A stretch of 64,000 bases of DNA from CADEFX01 sp046154585 (lineage in GTDB: Bacteria; Pseudomonadota; Alphaproteobacteria; Rhizobiales; Hyphomicrobiaceae): NCBI GenBank assembly GCA_046154585.1, contig JBJXDX010000051.1, positions 26,402 to 90,401 on the forward strand, in the 5' to 3' direction. A program made the position numbers and the translations under genes. Positions 35,196 to 43,125 of the stretch are shown piece by piece; the first letter of the stretch is position 1, and the number at the start of each line of letters is the position of its first letter. Below the pieces are notes generated by a model, which was not told where the DNA came from, did not search any database, and was given only the letters and a program-made list of their open reading frames with translations.

Positions 35196-35932
35196 CAGTT
35201 CTCTCCTTTATTGGTGCGTTTCCTGGCGCTGCCCGTTGCCCCAACCTGGCTGACACTGTTTCGAAGCATCATGCGGCGGAGTTCTACGGCCTTTAGAATA
35301 TGCGCTCGCGCCTCTTTGTTGGCACGGACTCCGTCTTTCTGTTCAATAGCCTCCACGATAAGGCGATGCTCTCTGGCAGCGTCCGGCAAACGACCTTTCG
35401 CCCCAAGGGTCGTCGGCCCAAGCAATGCGATGGCATCGTGGAGCGCGTGCAGGCTTTTCATTAGGAAGCGGTTGTGGGCAGCGGCGTAGATGGCGCGGTG
35501 AAAGGCAAGGTTGTGCCGATAGCGCGCGGTGGGATCAGCCGGGAGTCGAGCCTCGTCTTGGATAAGTTGCGCAAGTGCCGCGACCTCGCGGGCGCTGGCA
35601 TGATGCGCTGCCATCGCGGCTGCCGCGCCTTCTAGCACGGCGCGCATCTCGTACAGCTCCTCCATGGCCGTCTCGTCAAGCGACGCGACGACAAGGCCCG
35701 TCCGCGGACGGGCCTCGAGCAACCCTTCGATCTCCAGCCGAGACAGGGCGTGCCGCGTCGGCGTACGGCTGATACCGAGCCAGGATGCGAGCTCGATCTC
35801 GCGCATGCGCCGCCCGGGCGCAAAGTGCCCTTCGACGATCGCCGAATGCAGTTTGGCATACGCGTAATCTGCGGCCGAGCCGTAATGGTCGCGGTCCGCA
35901 GGATCACGTGAGGGAGCTACGGGATCGGCCAT
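35195..35932 (-). CDS. GntR family transcriptional regulator (FadR/FCD type)
   Basis: A 245-residue regulator with the winged-helix region LHSAIVEGHFAPGRRMREIELASWLGISRTPTR given in parts (residues about 28-62, signature WLGISRTPTRHAL), then an FCD ligand domain with HNLAFHRAIYAAAHN and REHRLIVEAIEQKD, whose His residues usually hold a metal and a carboxylate. FCD regulators sense organic acids. It is the first gene of the operon with receptor, permease and ATPase, and has the TGTATACA operator about 70 bases upstream, so it probably autoregulates. Confidence 0.9.
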   Translation of the reverse strand: MADPVAPSRDPADRDHYGSAADYAYAKLHSAIVEGHFAPGRRMREIELASWLGISRTPTRHALSRLEIEGLLEARPRTGLVVASLDETAMEELYEMRAVLEGAAAAMAAHHASAREVAALAQLIQDEARLPADPTARYRHNLAFHRAIYAAAHNRFLMKSLHALHDAIALLGPTTLGAKGRLPDAAREHRLIVEAIEQKDGVRANKEARAHILKAVELRRMMLRNSVSQVGATGSARKRTNKGEN

Positions 35933-35996
35933 CCGTCTGTTCCGCCCGGCGCTGGTGGATACGTCCGCGTTCTGTGGCCCACAAAGGTCCTTGCAT

Positions 35997-36011
35997 GATT
36001 GTATACAGACG
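35997..36011. promoter_or_regulatory. GntR-type operator before the GntR gene
   Basis: GATTGTATACAGACG with palindromic core TGTATACA at 36000-36007, some 65 to 80 bases before the GntR start. It agrees in 13 of 15 bases, same orientation relative to the gene, with the site ahead of the TcuA-like gene. This makes it a good candidate autoregulatory site. Confidence 0.6.
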
Positions 36012-36088
36012 TATTCCTAACGTCGCAAGGGCGGCGAGGACCTCTGTTGCACATCGAGAATTGCTTCTGCGGACAGCCAGACTTACGG

Positions 36089-36245
36089 CTAGTGTCCCGA
36101 TTCCGAAGTTCGCCTTATCTCGATGCTAGGTCCGGGAGCGAACTTCGGAATCCAAAGGGACACTAGCATCATAGAGTTGCTAGTGAGATTCAGATCGAGA
36201 AATTCGCTCCAGGATGTGCGGCAAACGCCGGCGAATTTCTCGATC
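36089..36245. repeat. Compound palindromic element (two nested inverted repeats)
   Basis: Left arm CTAGTGTCCC then GATTCCGAAGTTCGC (36089-36113) pairs with 36138-36166, which reads GCGAACTTCGGAAT and then GGGACACTAG, with three extra bases. The second repeat is perfect over 15 bases: GATCGAGAAATTCGC at 36193-36207 and its complement at 36231-36245. The element fits exactly between the M20 gene stop (36252) and the GntR promoter. No reading frame is present. It resembles a small palindromic mobile repeat and may end transcription of the M20 gene. Confidence 0.7.
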
Positions 36246-36251
36246 ATCACA

Positions 36252-37439
36252 CTAGATGGCCCCAGGGTCGCGGGCGAGCTTACGTTCCACGAGGCGTGCA
36301 AACAGGGCGGCGCCGAACGGCGTGGCCTCGTCGTTGAAGTCGAAACGGTGATTGTGGACCGGCGCGCTTGTCTCCCCGTTACCGAGATTGATGTAGGCAC
36401 CTGGCACCTGCTCGAGCATGAAGCTGAAGTCCTCCGAGGCCGACGCCGGTGGCTTGTTGCGGTCGACGCGCTCTTCCCCCACCAGCTCTGCCGCTGTGTC
36501 GGCGATCTCCGCCGTCGCGTCGCGGCTGTTGATCAGTGGCGCGAAGATCAGGCGAAAATCCACGGCGGCGGTGGCTCCGAGTCCCGTCGCAACATTGGTG
36601 GCAACGCGCCGAAGCCCCTCTTCGACCAGCGTCATAGTCTCGCGCTTCATCGTGCGTACCGTACCCGACATCTTAGCGCTGTGCGGGATCACGTTGTAAG
36701 CATCGCCCCCTTCTAGGCGCGTGACGCTCAGCACCGCCATGTCGGAAGGCGGCACATTGCGCGAGACTACGGACTGCAAAGCCGTACCGATGTAGCAAGC
36801 GGCCAACACCGGATCGATGGACGCCTCGGGACGTGCGCCGTGCGCGCCTCTGCCAGTGACCGTGATGTCGAAGAAGGCGCCGGCCGCCATCGCCGCCCCT
36901 GGCGTGATCGAGAAGTGACCGATCGGTGCGCCGGGTCGGTTGTGCATGCCGTAGATCGTATCGCAGGGGAAGCGCTGAAAGAGACCGTCCTGCAGCATGG
37001 CCAACGCACCGCCCATGCCCTCCTCGCCCGGCTGGAAAATGAAATTGACGGTGCCGTTGAAAGCGCGTGTCTCGGCCAGATAGCGCGCCGCGCCGAGCAG
37101 CATGGTCGTGTGGCCGTCATGCCCGCAGGCATGCATACGCCCTGCGTTGCGGCTGCGATAAGCCATGGCGTTAGCCTCTTCGATCGGCAGAGCGTCCATA
37201 TCCGCTCTGAGACCGATGGTTCCGGGACCATTGCCTGATCGCAGGACGCCCACCACGCCAGTGCCGCCGACGCCACGGTGCACTTCGATGCCCCAGGACT
37301 CGAGCTGCTTTGCCACCAGCTCGGCAGTGCGATGCTCCTCCATGCCAAGCTCCGGATTGGCATGAATGTCGCGGCGAATCTCCGTCAGATCGGCATGAAA
37401 CCCGCGGATCTTGTCCAGCACGGCAGAGGTTGACAGCAT
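36252..37439 (-). CDS. M20 family amidohydrolase (hippurate hydrolase/aminoacylase-like)
   Basis: A 395-residue metallopeptidase-family amidohydrolase. The metal site is visible in GLRADMDALPI and MHACGHDGHTTMLLG, with the catalytic Glu pair in FQPGEEGMGGA and later ligands in GMHNRPG and SEDFSFMLEQVPG. The central dimerisation domain begins at ITVTGRGAHGARPE. Members remove acyl or aryl groups from N-acyl amino acids (hippurate, N-acetyl amino acids). No partner gene is adjacent. It stands alone before the palindromic element. Confidence 0.88.
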   Translation of the reverse strand: MLSTSAVLDKIRGFHADLTEIRRDIHANPELGMEEHRTAELVAKQLESWGIEVHRGVGGTGVVGVLRSGNGPGTIGLRADMDALPIEEANAMAYRSRNAGRMHACGHDGHTTMLLGAARYLAETRAFNGTVNFIFQPGEEGMGGALAMLQDGLFQRFPCDTIYGMHNRPGAPIGHFSITPGAAMAAGAFFDITVTGRGAHGARPEASIDPVLAACYIGTALQSVVSRNVPPSDMAVLSVTRLEGGDAYNVIPHSAKMSGTVRTMKRETMTLVEEGLRRVATNVATGLGATAAVDFRLIFAPLINSRDATAEIADTAAELVGEERVDRNKPPASASEDFSFMLEQVPGAYINLGNGETSAPVHNHRFDFNDEATPFGAALFARLVERKLARDPGAI

Positions 37440-37605
37440 CGTATGTCACTCGCGGATTGGGCCGAAGGGAATGTCGATTGACCGACGACAAGAATCGTCA
37501 GCGGCAACAACCATTGCAACCGAAATCGCGAGGCAGCGACGAATACGTGACCTGGCGCCCATTGCGGTGAGCATTTACGAATGCGTGGCGCCGCCGCAGC
37601 GCCCG

Positions 37606-39099
37606 CTAAACGCGGAAGGCCGTCGGGAGGACATAGGCCATCGCACGCCCCATGAGCGCATCGACACGCGCAGGCATGCCGGTCCGTTCGCTGACGCCCA
37701 TCGGCCGGGTCCGCTCATGCACCAGGCGGGCTAGCTCGTCACGGCTCTCATCGCCGCGCGCAAGCTTTGCCGACGCCGCGACGGAGGTGAAATCGCGCCG
37801 CCAAAGCGCCGCCACGAAGGCCAACGGACCAAAGACTTCCTTCTGCATCACCACGGCGGGATGGCCGCCTGCCGACTCGACCTGCTTCGAGAACACTTCG
37901 TAGTAAGCGCTCCAGTGACGCCCGGGCCGGTGATGATGCTCCACATGATAGTCGTTGCCGAGATTGCCGTGCTCGGGGCCGGCATAGTCGACCGAATGGC
38001 CGTGCGGCTCGTGCGACTCGTTGGGATCAACGAGACCATGCTGCCAGAAGGCCACGAGAGACTGCAGGTTGCCGCCGAGGAAGCGAGAGGCGAACAGGAT
38101 GGCGGCAGCGACCGGATTGAACACGGCAACAATGACGAGCATCGCATACCAGATGCCAAGGCCGCGCAGCAGTTCGCGGATCTGCCGCTTCTTGCCCTTC
38201 GCCTGCAGGTAGCGAAACACGGTGTAGCCGGACACAAGATCCAGACCCTGCTTGAACGCGTGACGGCAAAAATCCAGATAGCTCGCGCGATCAAATGTCA
38301 TAGTCGACTGTGAGTCGTCCGGACCGTTGTCTTCTGCGTGATGAACATAGACGTGCTGGACGCGATAGTAGTAAGGCGGGCGCAAGGCCAGCAGCGAAAG
38401 CACGTAGTCGAAGTAGAACTGCAAACCTTTGAGAAACAGCTTCGCATAGGGTGAGGCGTTGATCTTCGGCGAGAATACGCGCGTATGGATGTTCGTATGA
38501 TCGATCAGCTCATGTGGAAACTGGATCAGCAGCAGCGCCACACCATAGGCCGCGATGACGAAGTAGTTCACGGTCGGCGGCGCGAACAGGAGAATGGTCA
38601 GCGGCAGGATGGCGAGCGTGTTGCCAACCCAGGTGCGCGTGAAGATCGCATCGATGGGATGGTTCAGCATGGTCGAAAGCCGGCGCTCCAGCGGGCGGCT
38701 GGCTATCGACTGCTTGAGGCCTTCGAACGTTTCGGGGTAGTCAGTGTAGACGAGATAGACACGAGCGAAGAGGCCGATCGAGAGCCAGAGCAGAACCTCG
38801 AGAAGGATTTCCGTCGGATGGGTGTAGTCAGGAAAGAAATTCGGGATGGTCTGTGTCATCGCTGCCATCAACGCCGACGAAGCAGCAAGCCAAGCCAACG
38901 GATAACGCTCGATCAGCCAGCGCGGGATGACGATCGAGACAACCGCGCCGGCACCTGCCGTCAGCCAATAGAGCGAGCTGCAGGCTATGAAAAAGTAGGT
39001 CGACAGGGCGGCCGCTATGGCCGTCAAGAGCCCATTCAGCGCTGATCCGCTGGTCTGCGCTCGTTCGAGCGAGACGGAATAGTCGGCGGCGTTCGACAA
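37606..39099 (-). CDS. Membrane-bound fatty acid desaturase/hydroxylase-like protein
   Basis: A 497-residue membrane protein of the histidine-box di-iron superfamily. The boxes are HELIDH (near 196), VQHVYVHHAE (near 250) and DYHVEHHHRPGRHW (near 383). At least six hydrophobic segments flank them. Members desaturate or hydroxylate lipids or alkanes with oxygen and reduced ferredoxin; the family does not fix the substrate. It is longer than the usual 330 to 400 residues. A 12 of 16 match to the Crp/Fnr-type palindrome lies 62 bases before the start, as for the 56 to 59 kb operons. Confidence 0.78.
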   Translation of the reverse strand: MSNAADYSVSLERAQTSGSALNGLLTAIAAALSTYFFIACSSLYWLTAGAGAVVSIVIPRWLIERYPLAWLAASSALMAAMTQTIPNFFPDYTHPTEILLEVLLWLSIGLFARVYLVYTDYPETFEGLKQSIASRPLERRLSTMLNHPIDAIFTRTWVGNTLAILPLTILLFAPPTVNYFVIAAYGVALLLIQFPHELIDHTNIHTRVFSPKINASPYAKLFLKGLQFYFDYVLSLLALRPPYYYRVQHVYVHHAEDNGPDDSQSTMTFDRASYLDFCRHAFKQGLDLVSGYTVFRYLQAKGKKRQIRELLRGLGIWYAMLVIVAVFNPVAAAILFASRFLGGNLQSLVAFWQHGLVDPNESHEPHGHSVDYAGPEHGNLGNDYHVEHHHRPGRHWSAYYEVFSKQVESAGGHPAVVMQKEVFGPLAFVAALWRRDFTSVAASAKLARGDESRDELARLVHERTRPMGVSERTGMPARVDALMGRAMAYVLPTAFRV

Positions 39100-39161
39100 G
39101 GCCGAGTCTCCGGGACACGAATTATGAATTGAAACAACCTAGCCGCGCGCCGCGCTGACCG

Positions 39162-39179
39162 CTGTTTCCTATGTAACCG
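39162..39179. promoter_or_regulatory. Candidate Crp/Fnr-type operator before the desaturase gene
   Basis: CTGTTTCCTATGTAACCG agrees at 12 of 16 fixed positions with CTGTTCCA-NN-TGGAACAG, the palindrome seen around the Crp/Fnr gene at 57-58 kb. It ends 62 bases before the desaturase start, close to the 61 to 66 bases at the best sites. The match is weak by itself; position is the support. Confidence 0.4.
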
Positions 39180-39392
39180 GCCCCAGAACCATGCGCCGCA
39201 CGCAGTCCGAACGCCGGATATGGCAGTTTACCTGGGCGCGACCTTTCCTGAGTTGATATTTTTCCGCGGCCTTTCGCCACGAGCGACCACCGTTCTAGTT
39301 GCGGCACCGCTGTCACCGCCGCCTGCAGCAAAGAGGGAACGGTTAACTCTCGCCAGCGTTTTCAGCTCTCGACCGCTGCCAGGAGTTATGTT

Positions 39393-39479
39393 GTGAAAGA
39401 CGTGCTCTTCCCCTTGGCCATCTTTATCGCTCTACACGCCGTTTTCATAGGGGCCGCGTTGACCTTCTATATTCACTGA
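39393..39479 (+). CDS. Candidate 28-residue membrane peptide
   Basis: A frame from GTG 39393 to TGA 39479, with CAGGAG eight bases upstream. The product (starts MKDVLFPLAIFIALHAVF, ends YIH) is almost entirely one hydrophobic helix. Small single-helix proteins of this size commonly associate with membrane complexes such as oxidases. Nothing can be assigned. Support is the ribosome-binding site and the following gene for another one-helix protein. Confidence 0.4.
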   Translation: MKDVLFPLAIFIALHAVFIGAALTFYIH

Positions 39480-39543
39480 CACCATTCGACGGCGGAACTT
39501 TTGAGGTGGCCCAGGCGGTTCCTTGCGACAGCAGGAGGCTATG

Positions 39544-39717
39544 ATGGCCCAACCCTTCGACGACAACGTCGCTTCAACCCGCTCCCCCAGTTCAATCGAT
39601 AAGCGGAATAGATCATTTGGCAGACCTGGTCCGGACCCGGTTCGAGTGGCACGGTTTGCAGCACTGACATTTCTCGTCGGCGTCGCCTTTCTCGTCGTCG
39701 GCTACGCCTTGTCGTAG
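39544..39717 (+). CDS. Small single-helix membrane protein, unknown function
   Basis: A 57-residue protein; ATG 39544 sits five bases after AGGAGG, while ATG 39541 is too close and the TTG at 39523 less likely. The N-terminal 34 residues are polar (MAQPFDDNVASTRSPSSIDK) and the C-terminus (VARFAALTFLVGVAFLVVGYALS, in part) is one membrane helix. It is not recognised. It follows the 28-residue candidate gene and converges on the aldo/keto reductase gene. Confidence 0.55.
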   Translation: MAQPFDDNVASTRSPSSIDKRNRSFGRPGPDPVRVARFAALTFLVGVAFLVVGYALS

Positions 39718-39726
39718 GCGGAGACG

Positions 39727-40767
39727 CTACTCTCGGGCGGATATCGGTACTGGCGCATCCTGCCGAATGAGGCCTTCGCCCTTGAGCTCCTGCCAAAGAG
39801 CACTCGGAATCGGCATGCGCATCCACGCGAGGTTCAACCGGACCTCCTCTGTCGTCACAGGCCCCGGAATGATTGACACGACACACGGATGGCCAAACGG
39901 AAATTGCAACGCCGCCGCGGCGAGCGGGACGCTGTGGCGCGCGCAGACCGCCGCAATCCGCTGTGCCTTGTGAAGGATATCGGGCTCGGCTGGCGCATAG
40001 CGGTACAGGGCGCCGGTGGTGGGACCGCGGGCCAGGATTCCCGACGCGAACGGCGCGCCGATGACGACCGAAACACCGCGCGCCTCGCACAGCTGCAGCT
40101 CTCCGTCGAGCGCTTCCTGTTCAAGTAGCGTGTAGGGCATCGCCACAAGAAAAAAGTCGATCGCGAAACGCTCCAGAAAGCGCGGGATCATGCCAACGTG
40201 ATTGACGCCCGCGCCAATGGCCTTGATCTGGCCCTCGCCCTTCAGGGCCGCCAGCGCGCTATAACCGCCACCGCCATCGAGTTGCTTCAGTGCAGCCGTA
40301 ACACCTTCCTCCGACTTCTGGTGGCGCGGATCGAGATCGTGGATCAGAAGCGCATCGACAGTATTGATGCCCAAGCGCATGAGGCTCTGTTCATAGCTCT
40401 TCAGGACGCCGTCGCGGGTATAGTCGAAGCGCAGATCGAACGGGAGACCGCCCAGCCAACGGGGATGACCGTAAGTCGCGGCGTTCGACGGCCGGAAATA
40501 TACACGCCCCACTTTCGTGGACAGTACGAAGCTGTCGCGCGGTTTTGTCCTCAGCACCCGACCGAAGCGCAGCTCGCTCTTGCCGTTTCCGTACCAGGGT
40601 GACGTGTCGAAATAACCGATACCTGCAACGTGGCCCGCTTCCAGCGTCGCCTCGGCCTGAGCTTCCGGATAGACCTCGCGGGCGTCGCCGAGGCTGGCTC
40701 CGCCCATGCCGAGCTGCGTGACTTTGAATGCCGTCTGGCCAACGCGGCGTTTCAGAAACGGGTTCAT
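39727..40767 (-). CDS. Aldo/keto reductase family oxidoreductase
   Basis: A 346-residue NADPH-dependent aldo/keto reductase; ATG 40767 (MNPFLKRRVGQTAF) is preferred to the upstream ATG at 40833, since the fold begins here. The catalytic tetrad can be placed: Asp-Tyr in YFDTSPWYGNGKSE, Lys in FVLSTKVGRV, and the position of the His replaced near LLIHDLDP. The pattern resembles D-threo-aldose (L-fucose) dehydrogenases, which oxidise sugars. The substrate is open. It ends next to a 57-residue membrane-protein gene, and its 5' side faces a decayed MFS fragment. Confidence 0.85.
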   Translation of the reverse strand: MNPFLKRRVGQTAFKVTQLGMGGASLGDAREVYPEAQAEATLEAGHVAGIGYFDTSPWYGNGKSELRFGRVLRTKPRDSFVLSTKVGRVYFRPSNAATYGHPRWLGGLPFDLRFDYTRDGVLKSYEQSLMRLGINTVDALLIHDLDPRHQKSEEGVTAALKQLDGGGGYSALAALKGEGQIKAIGAGVNHVGMIPRFLERFAIDFFLVAMPYTLLEQEALDGELQLCEARGVSVVIGAPFASGILARGPTTGALYRYAPAEPDILHKAQRIAAVCARHSVPLAAAALQFPFGHPCVVSIIPGPVTTEEVRLNLAWMRMPIPSALWQELKGEGLIRQDAPVPISARE

Positions 40768-40861
40768 TGAACCGACCTTACGATCTCGTGACGGCATTCG
40801 CGCCATGCAAACACTCGCAGGGTATAACGTCATCTGTCGCTCGGGCGAACAGGAAACGGAT

Positions 40862-41140
40862 TGCTTCCCGATTCTCGTCGGCTTCGCCTACGGCATTCGC
40901 ATTTCGCTAGTGCCCGCTGTGCAAATCGAATGCTTCGGTCTGCCAAATCTGGGACTTATCCTCGGCGTGTTCTTCACGGCCTCGGGATTGGCCGCCGTTT
41001 TGGGGTCGGCTCTCGCAGGCTTCATCGTCGATGCCACAGGCAGTCGTCAATGGTGTATCCCGTATGCTCTAGCGATGGGGCTTCTCGGCACCATTACGAT
41101 CGCGCCCCTTGCGAAGCCGCGCATAAGCGAGCCTCGCTGA
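40862..41140 (+). pseudogene. Fragment of an MFS transporter (C-terminal part)
   Basis: About 90 residues, FPILVGFAYGIRISLVPAV, later GLILGVFFTASGLAAVLGSA and AGFIVDATGSRQW, match the last three helices of an oxalate/formate-antiporter-type MFS carrier. The open frame starts inside the aldo/keto reductase gene on the other strand and has no plausible start or N-terminal part, so this is a remnant. It may be a relic of a deletion at this place. Confidence 0.6.
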
Positions 41141-41226
41141 ACAGATTCTGGTTACGTGCGGAACAGCGGCAGTTGGACTGACAGGCTAAGATGGGGTCAT
41201 TGCGGTCATACAAGGTGGAGACGACG

Positions 41227-41376
41227 ATGGAACAGTTTCCCGAGAGATGGCTGTTGGTCATCGGCAAGCACCTGCGCCAGCGCATGGGACTTTCGCCTGA
41301 CGCACCTCTGCCTGCCAATGTCGTCGCCAGATTGCGCAAGCTCAGAGCAAGCGAAATCGCGCGGCGCGTATCCTGA
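41227..41376 (+). CDS. Hypothetical 49-residue protein
   Basis: A frame from ATG 41227 with GGTGGAG at ribosome-binding distance. The product starts MEQFPERWLLVIGKHLRQRM and has a basic helical end (VARLRKLRASEIARRVS). It has no membrane segment. It resembles no family I can name. It stops 16 bases before the convergent SDR gene. The ribosome-binding site and amphipathic composition are the only support. Confidence 0.4.
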   Translation: MEQFPERWLLVIGKHLRQRMGLSPDAPLPANVVARLRKLRASEIARRVS

Positions 41377-41391
41377 GCGTGGCTGGCGCTG

Positions 41392-42171
41392 TCAATGCGG
41401 CACCAACCCACCGTCGACGTTGAACGCCTGGCCCGTGACATTGCGCGAGCCGGGCGACGCCAGGAATAGCACCATGTCGGCGATGTCCTCCGGCTCGTTG
41501 GCCCGGCGGATGGGAATGCCCTCGAGCTTGCTGCTCTCGACCTCCTCGGGGCTGCGACCTTCCTTCTCGGCCATGACCCGGTTGATCTCGCGCCACATCG
41601 CCGTGCGCACGATGCCCGGACATACGGCATTGACGTTGATGTTGTAGGGCCCCAGCTGCTGCGCGGCCGTTTTCGTCAAACTGATGACGGCACCTTTGCT
41701 CGCTGCATAGATGGCATTGGATGTGCCGGCGTAGCCCTTGCCTGCGATCGACGCGATGTTGATGATCCGTCCGCTGCGCCGCGGAATCATTTCACGCGCT
41801 GCGCGCTGCAGGCAGAAGAACACGCCCTTCGCGTTAACACGGTGCGTGCGATCCCAGTCTTCCTCCGTCAGGTCCATGATGTCTGCGCGCCGCGTGACAC
41901 CGGCGTTATTGACCAGTGTGTCGATACGGCCGAAGGCCGCGACGGCCTCCCCAATCATGCGATCGATCTCGGCGACGCTGCCGAGGTCGGCCCGAAGTGC
42001 AAGACTGCGCCGGCCGAGCGCGGCAATCGCAGCGGCCGTTTCTTTGACGCTCTCGCCATTGATATCGACGGTCGCCACATCGGCGCCGGCCTTGGCCATG
42101 GCCAGAGCACACGCCTTACCGATGCCTTGGCCGGCGCCCGTAACCAGAACCACCTGTCCTGACAGATCCAT
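41392..42171 (-). CDS. SDR family NAD(P)-dependent oxidoreductase
   Basis: A 259-residue classical SDR. ATG 42171 follows GAGGAGGAG; an ATG at 42315 is out of reach of any such site. Motifs: TGAGQGIG at 10-17, NNAGV near 90, catalytic Ser in INIASIAG and Tyr-Lys in YAASK. It resembles 3-oxoacyl-ACP reductase/FabG-like and sugar dehydrogenases. It is divergent from modB across 250 bases that hold GGTATACAAC (42317-42326), similar to the core of the GntR-type operators at 31 and 36 kb. Confidence 0.87.
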   Translation of the reverse strand: MDLSGQVVLVTGAGQGIGKACALAMAKAGADVATVDINGESVKETAAAIAALGRRSLALRADLGSVAEIDRMIGEAVAAFGRIDTLVNNAGVTRRADIMDLTEEDWDRTHRVNAKGVFFCLQRAAREMIPRRSGRIINIASIAGKGYAGTSNAIYAASKGAVISLTKTAAQQLGPYNINVNAVCPGIVRTAMWREINRVMAEKEGRSPEEVESSKLEGIPIRRANEPEDIADMVLFLASPGSRNVTGQAFNVDGGLVPH

Positions 42172-42423
42172 GTGCGTCTCCTCCTCCCCTGGCGCCGGAT
42201 CGTTAACGTGCTCCGCGCCGCTTGTTGTGACGCAGGATAGGCCGGCGTCTCTTGACTGGGCAAATGTTTCGCTGCGTTGCAGACTTTCCGCTGCAGGCAG
42301 CAACGTGATATTCAATGGTATACAACGCTAGGCCAACTCGGCGCTCAGACCGCCTTCGAGCAGTGGTGCACCCACCGTGATTTCTTCCCCCGTATTCTCG
42401 CCTCAGCCGGCCATGGATTGCTG

Positions 42424-43125
42424 ATGGACTGGATGGCGCTCAGTGCCGAGGAATGGACGGCCGTGCGGCTGAGCCTCAAGGTTGCGACTGTGGCAACGCT
42501 TGTCAGCCTGCCGCTGGCGATTGCCGTCGCCATGGCATTGGGACGCTACCAGTTTTGGGGACACGGCCTGCTCAACGGGCTCGTGCTGCTGCCGCTGATC
42601 CTGCCTCCGGTGGTCACCGGCTATATCCTGCTCCTGCTGTTTGGGCGGCGCGGGACTATCGGTGCATTTCTGGCCGATCATCTCGGTATCGTTTTCTCCT
42701 TCCGCTGGACCGGCGCCGCCCTTGCCTGCGGCGTGATGGGTTTTCCGTTGCTGGTGCGTGCCATACGCCTTTCCATCGAGGCGGTCGATCCGCGGCTGGA
42801 AGAGGCTGCCGGCACGCTCGGAGCGCACCGCGGGTGGGTGTTTCTCACTGTCACCCTGCCGCTCATCGTGCCAGGCATTCTTGCTGGTACGATTCTGTGT
42901 TTCGCCAAGGCGATGGGTGAATTCGGCGCGACTATCACGTTCGTCTCCAATATTCCGGGGGAAACCCAGACGCTGCCGTCGGCGATCTACACGTTCACAC
43001 AGGTGCCGGGCGGAGACGTGGGCGCCTTGCGGCTGACGCTCGTGTCGGTGGCCATATCCATCCTGGCTCTGCTGGTGTCGGAGGTTCTGGCGCGCCGGGC
43101 TCAGCAACGCCTGGATATCCAGTGA
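42424..43125 (+). CDS. modB: Molybdate ABC transporter permease
   Basis: A 233-residue ModB. ATG 42424 (MDWMALSAEEWTAVRLSLKV) matches the family N-terminus and is preferred to the ATG at 42277. Five hydrophobic segments are visible, with the coupling loop EEAAGTLGAHRGWVFLTVTL near residue 127 and GEFGATITFVSNIPGETQTL, typical of molybdate permeases. It imports molybdate with ModC, whose gene overlaps by four bases (ATGA). ModA, the periplasmic receptor normally upstream, is absent here. Confidence 0.93.
   Translation: MDWMALSAEEWTAVRLSLKVATVATLVSLPLAIAVAMALGRYQFWGHGLLNGLVLLPLILPPVVTGYILLLLFGRRGTIGAFLADHLGIVFSFRWTGAALACGVMGFPLLVRAIRLSIEAVDPRLEEAAGTLGAHRGWVFLTVTLPLIVPGILAGTILCFAKAMGEFGATITFVSNIPGETQTLPSAIYTFTQVPGGDVGALRLTLVSVAISILALLVSEVLARRAQQRLDIQ

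Noticed and set aside
42172..42423. Possible modA remnant before modB
   Set aside because: Translation of the frame preceding modB shows none of the ModA patterns, and no receptor-like signal peptide is found.
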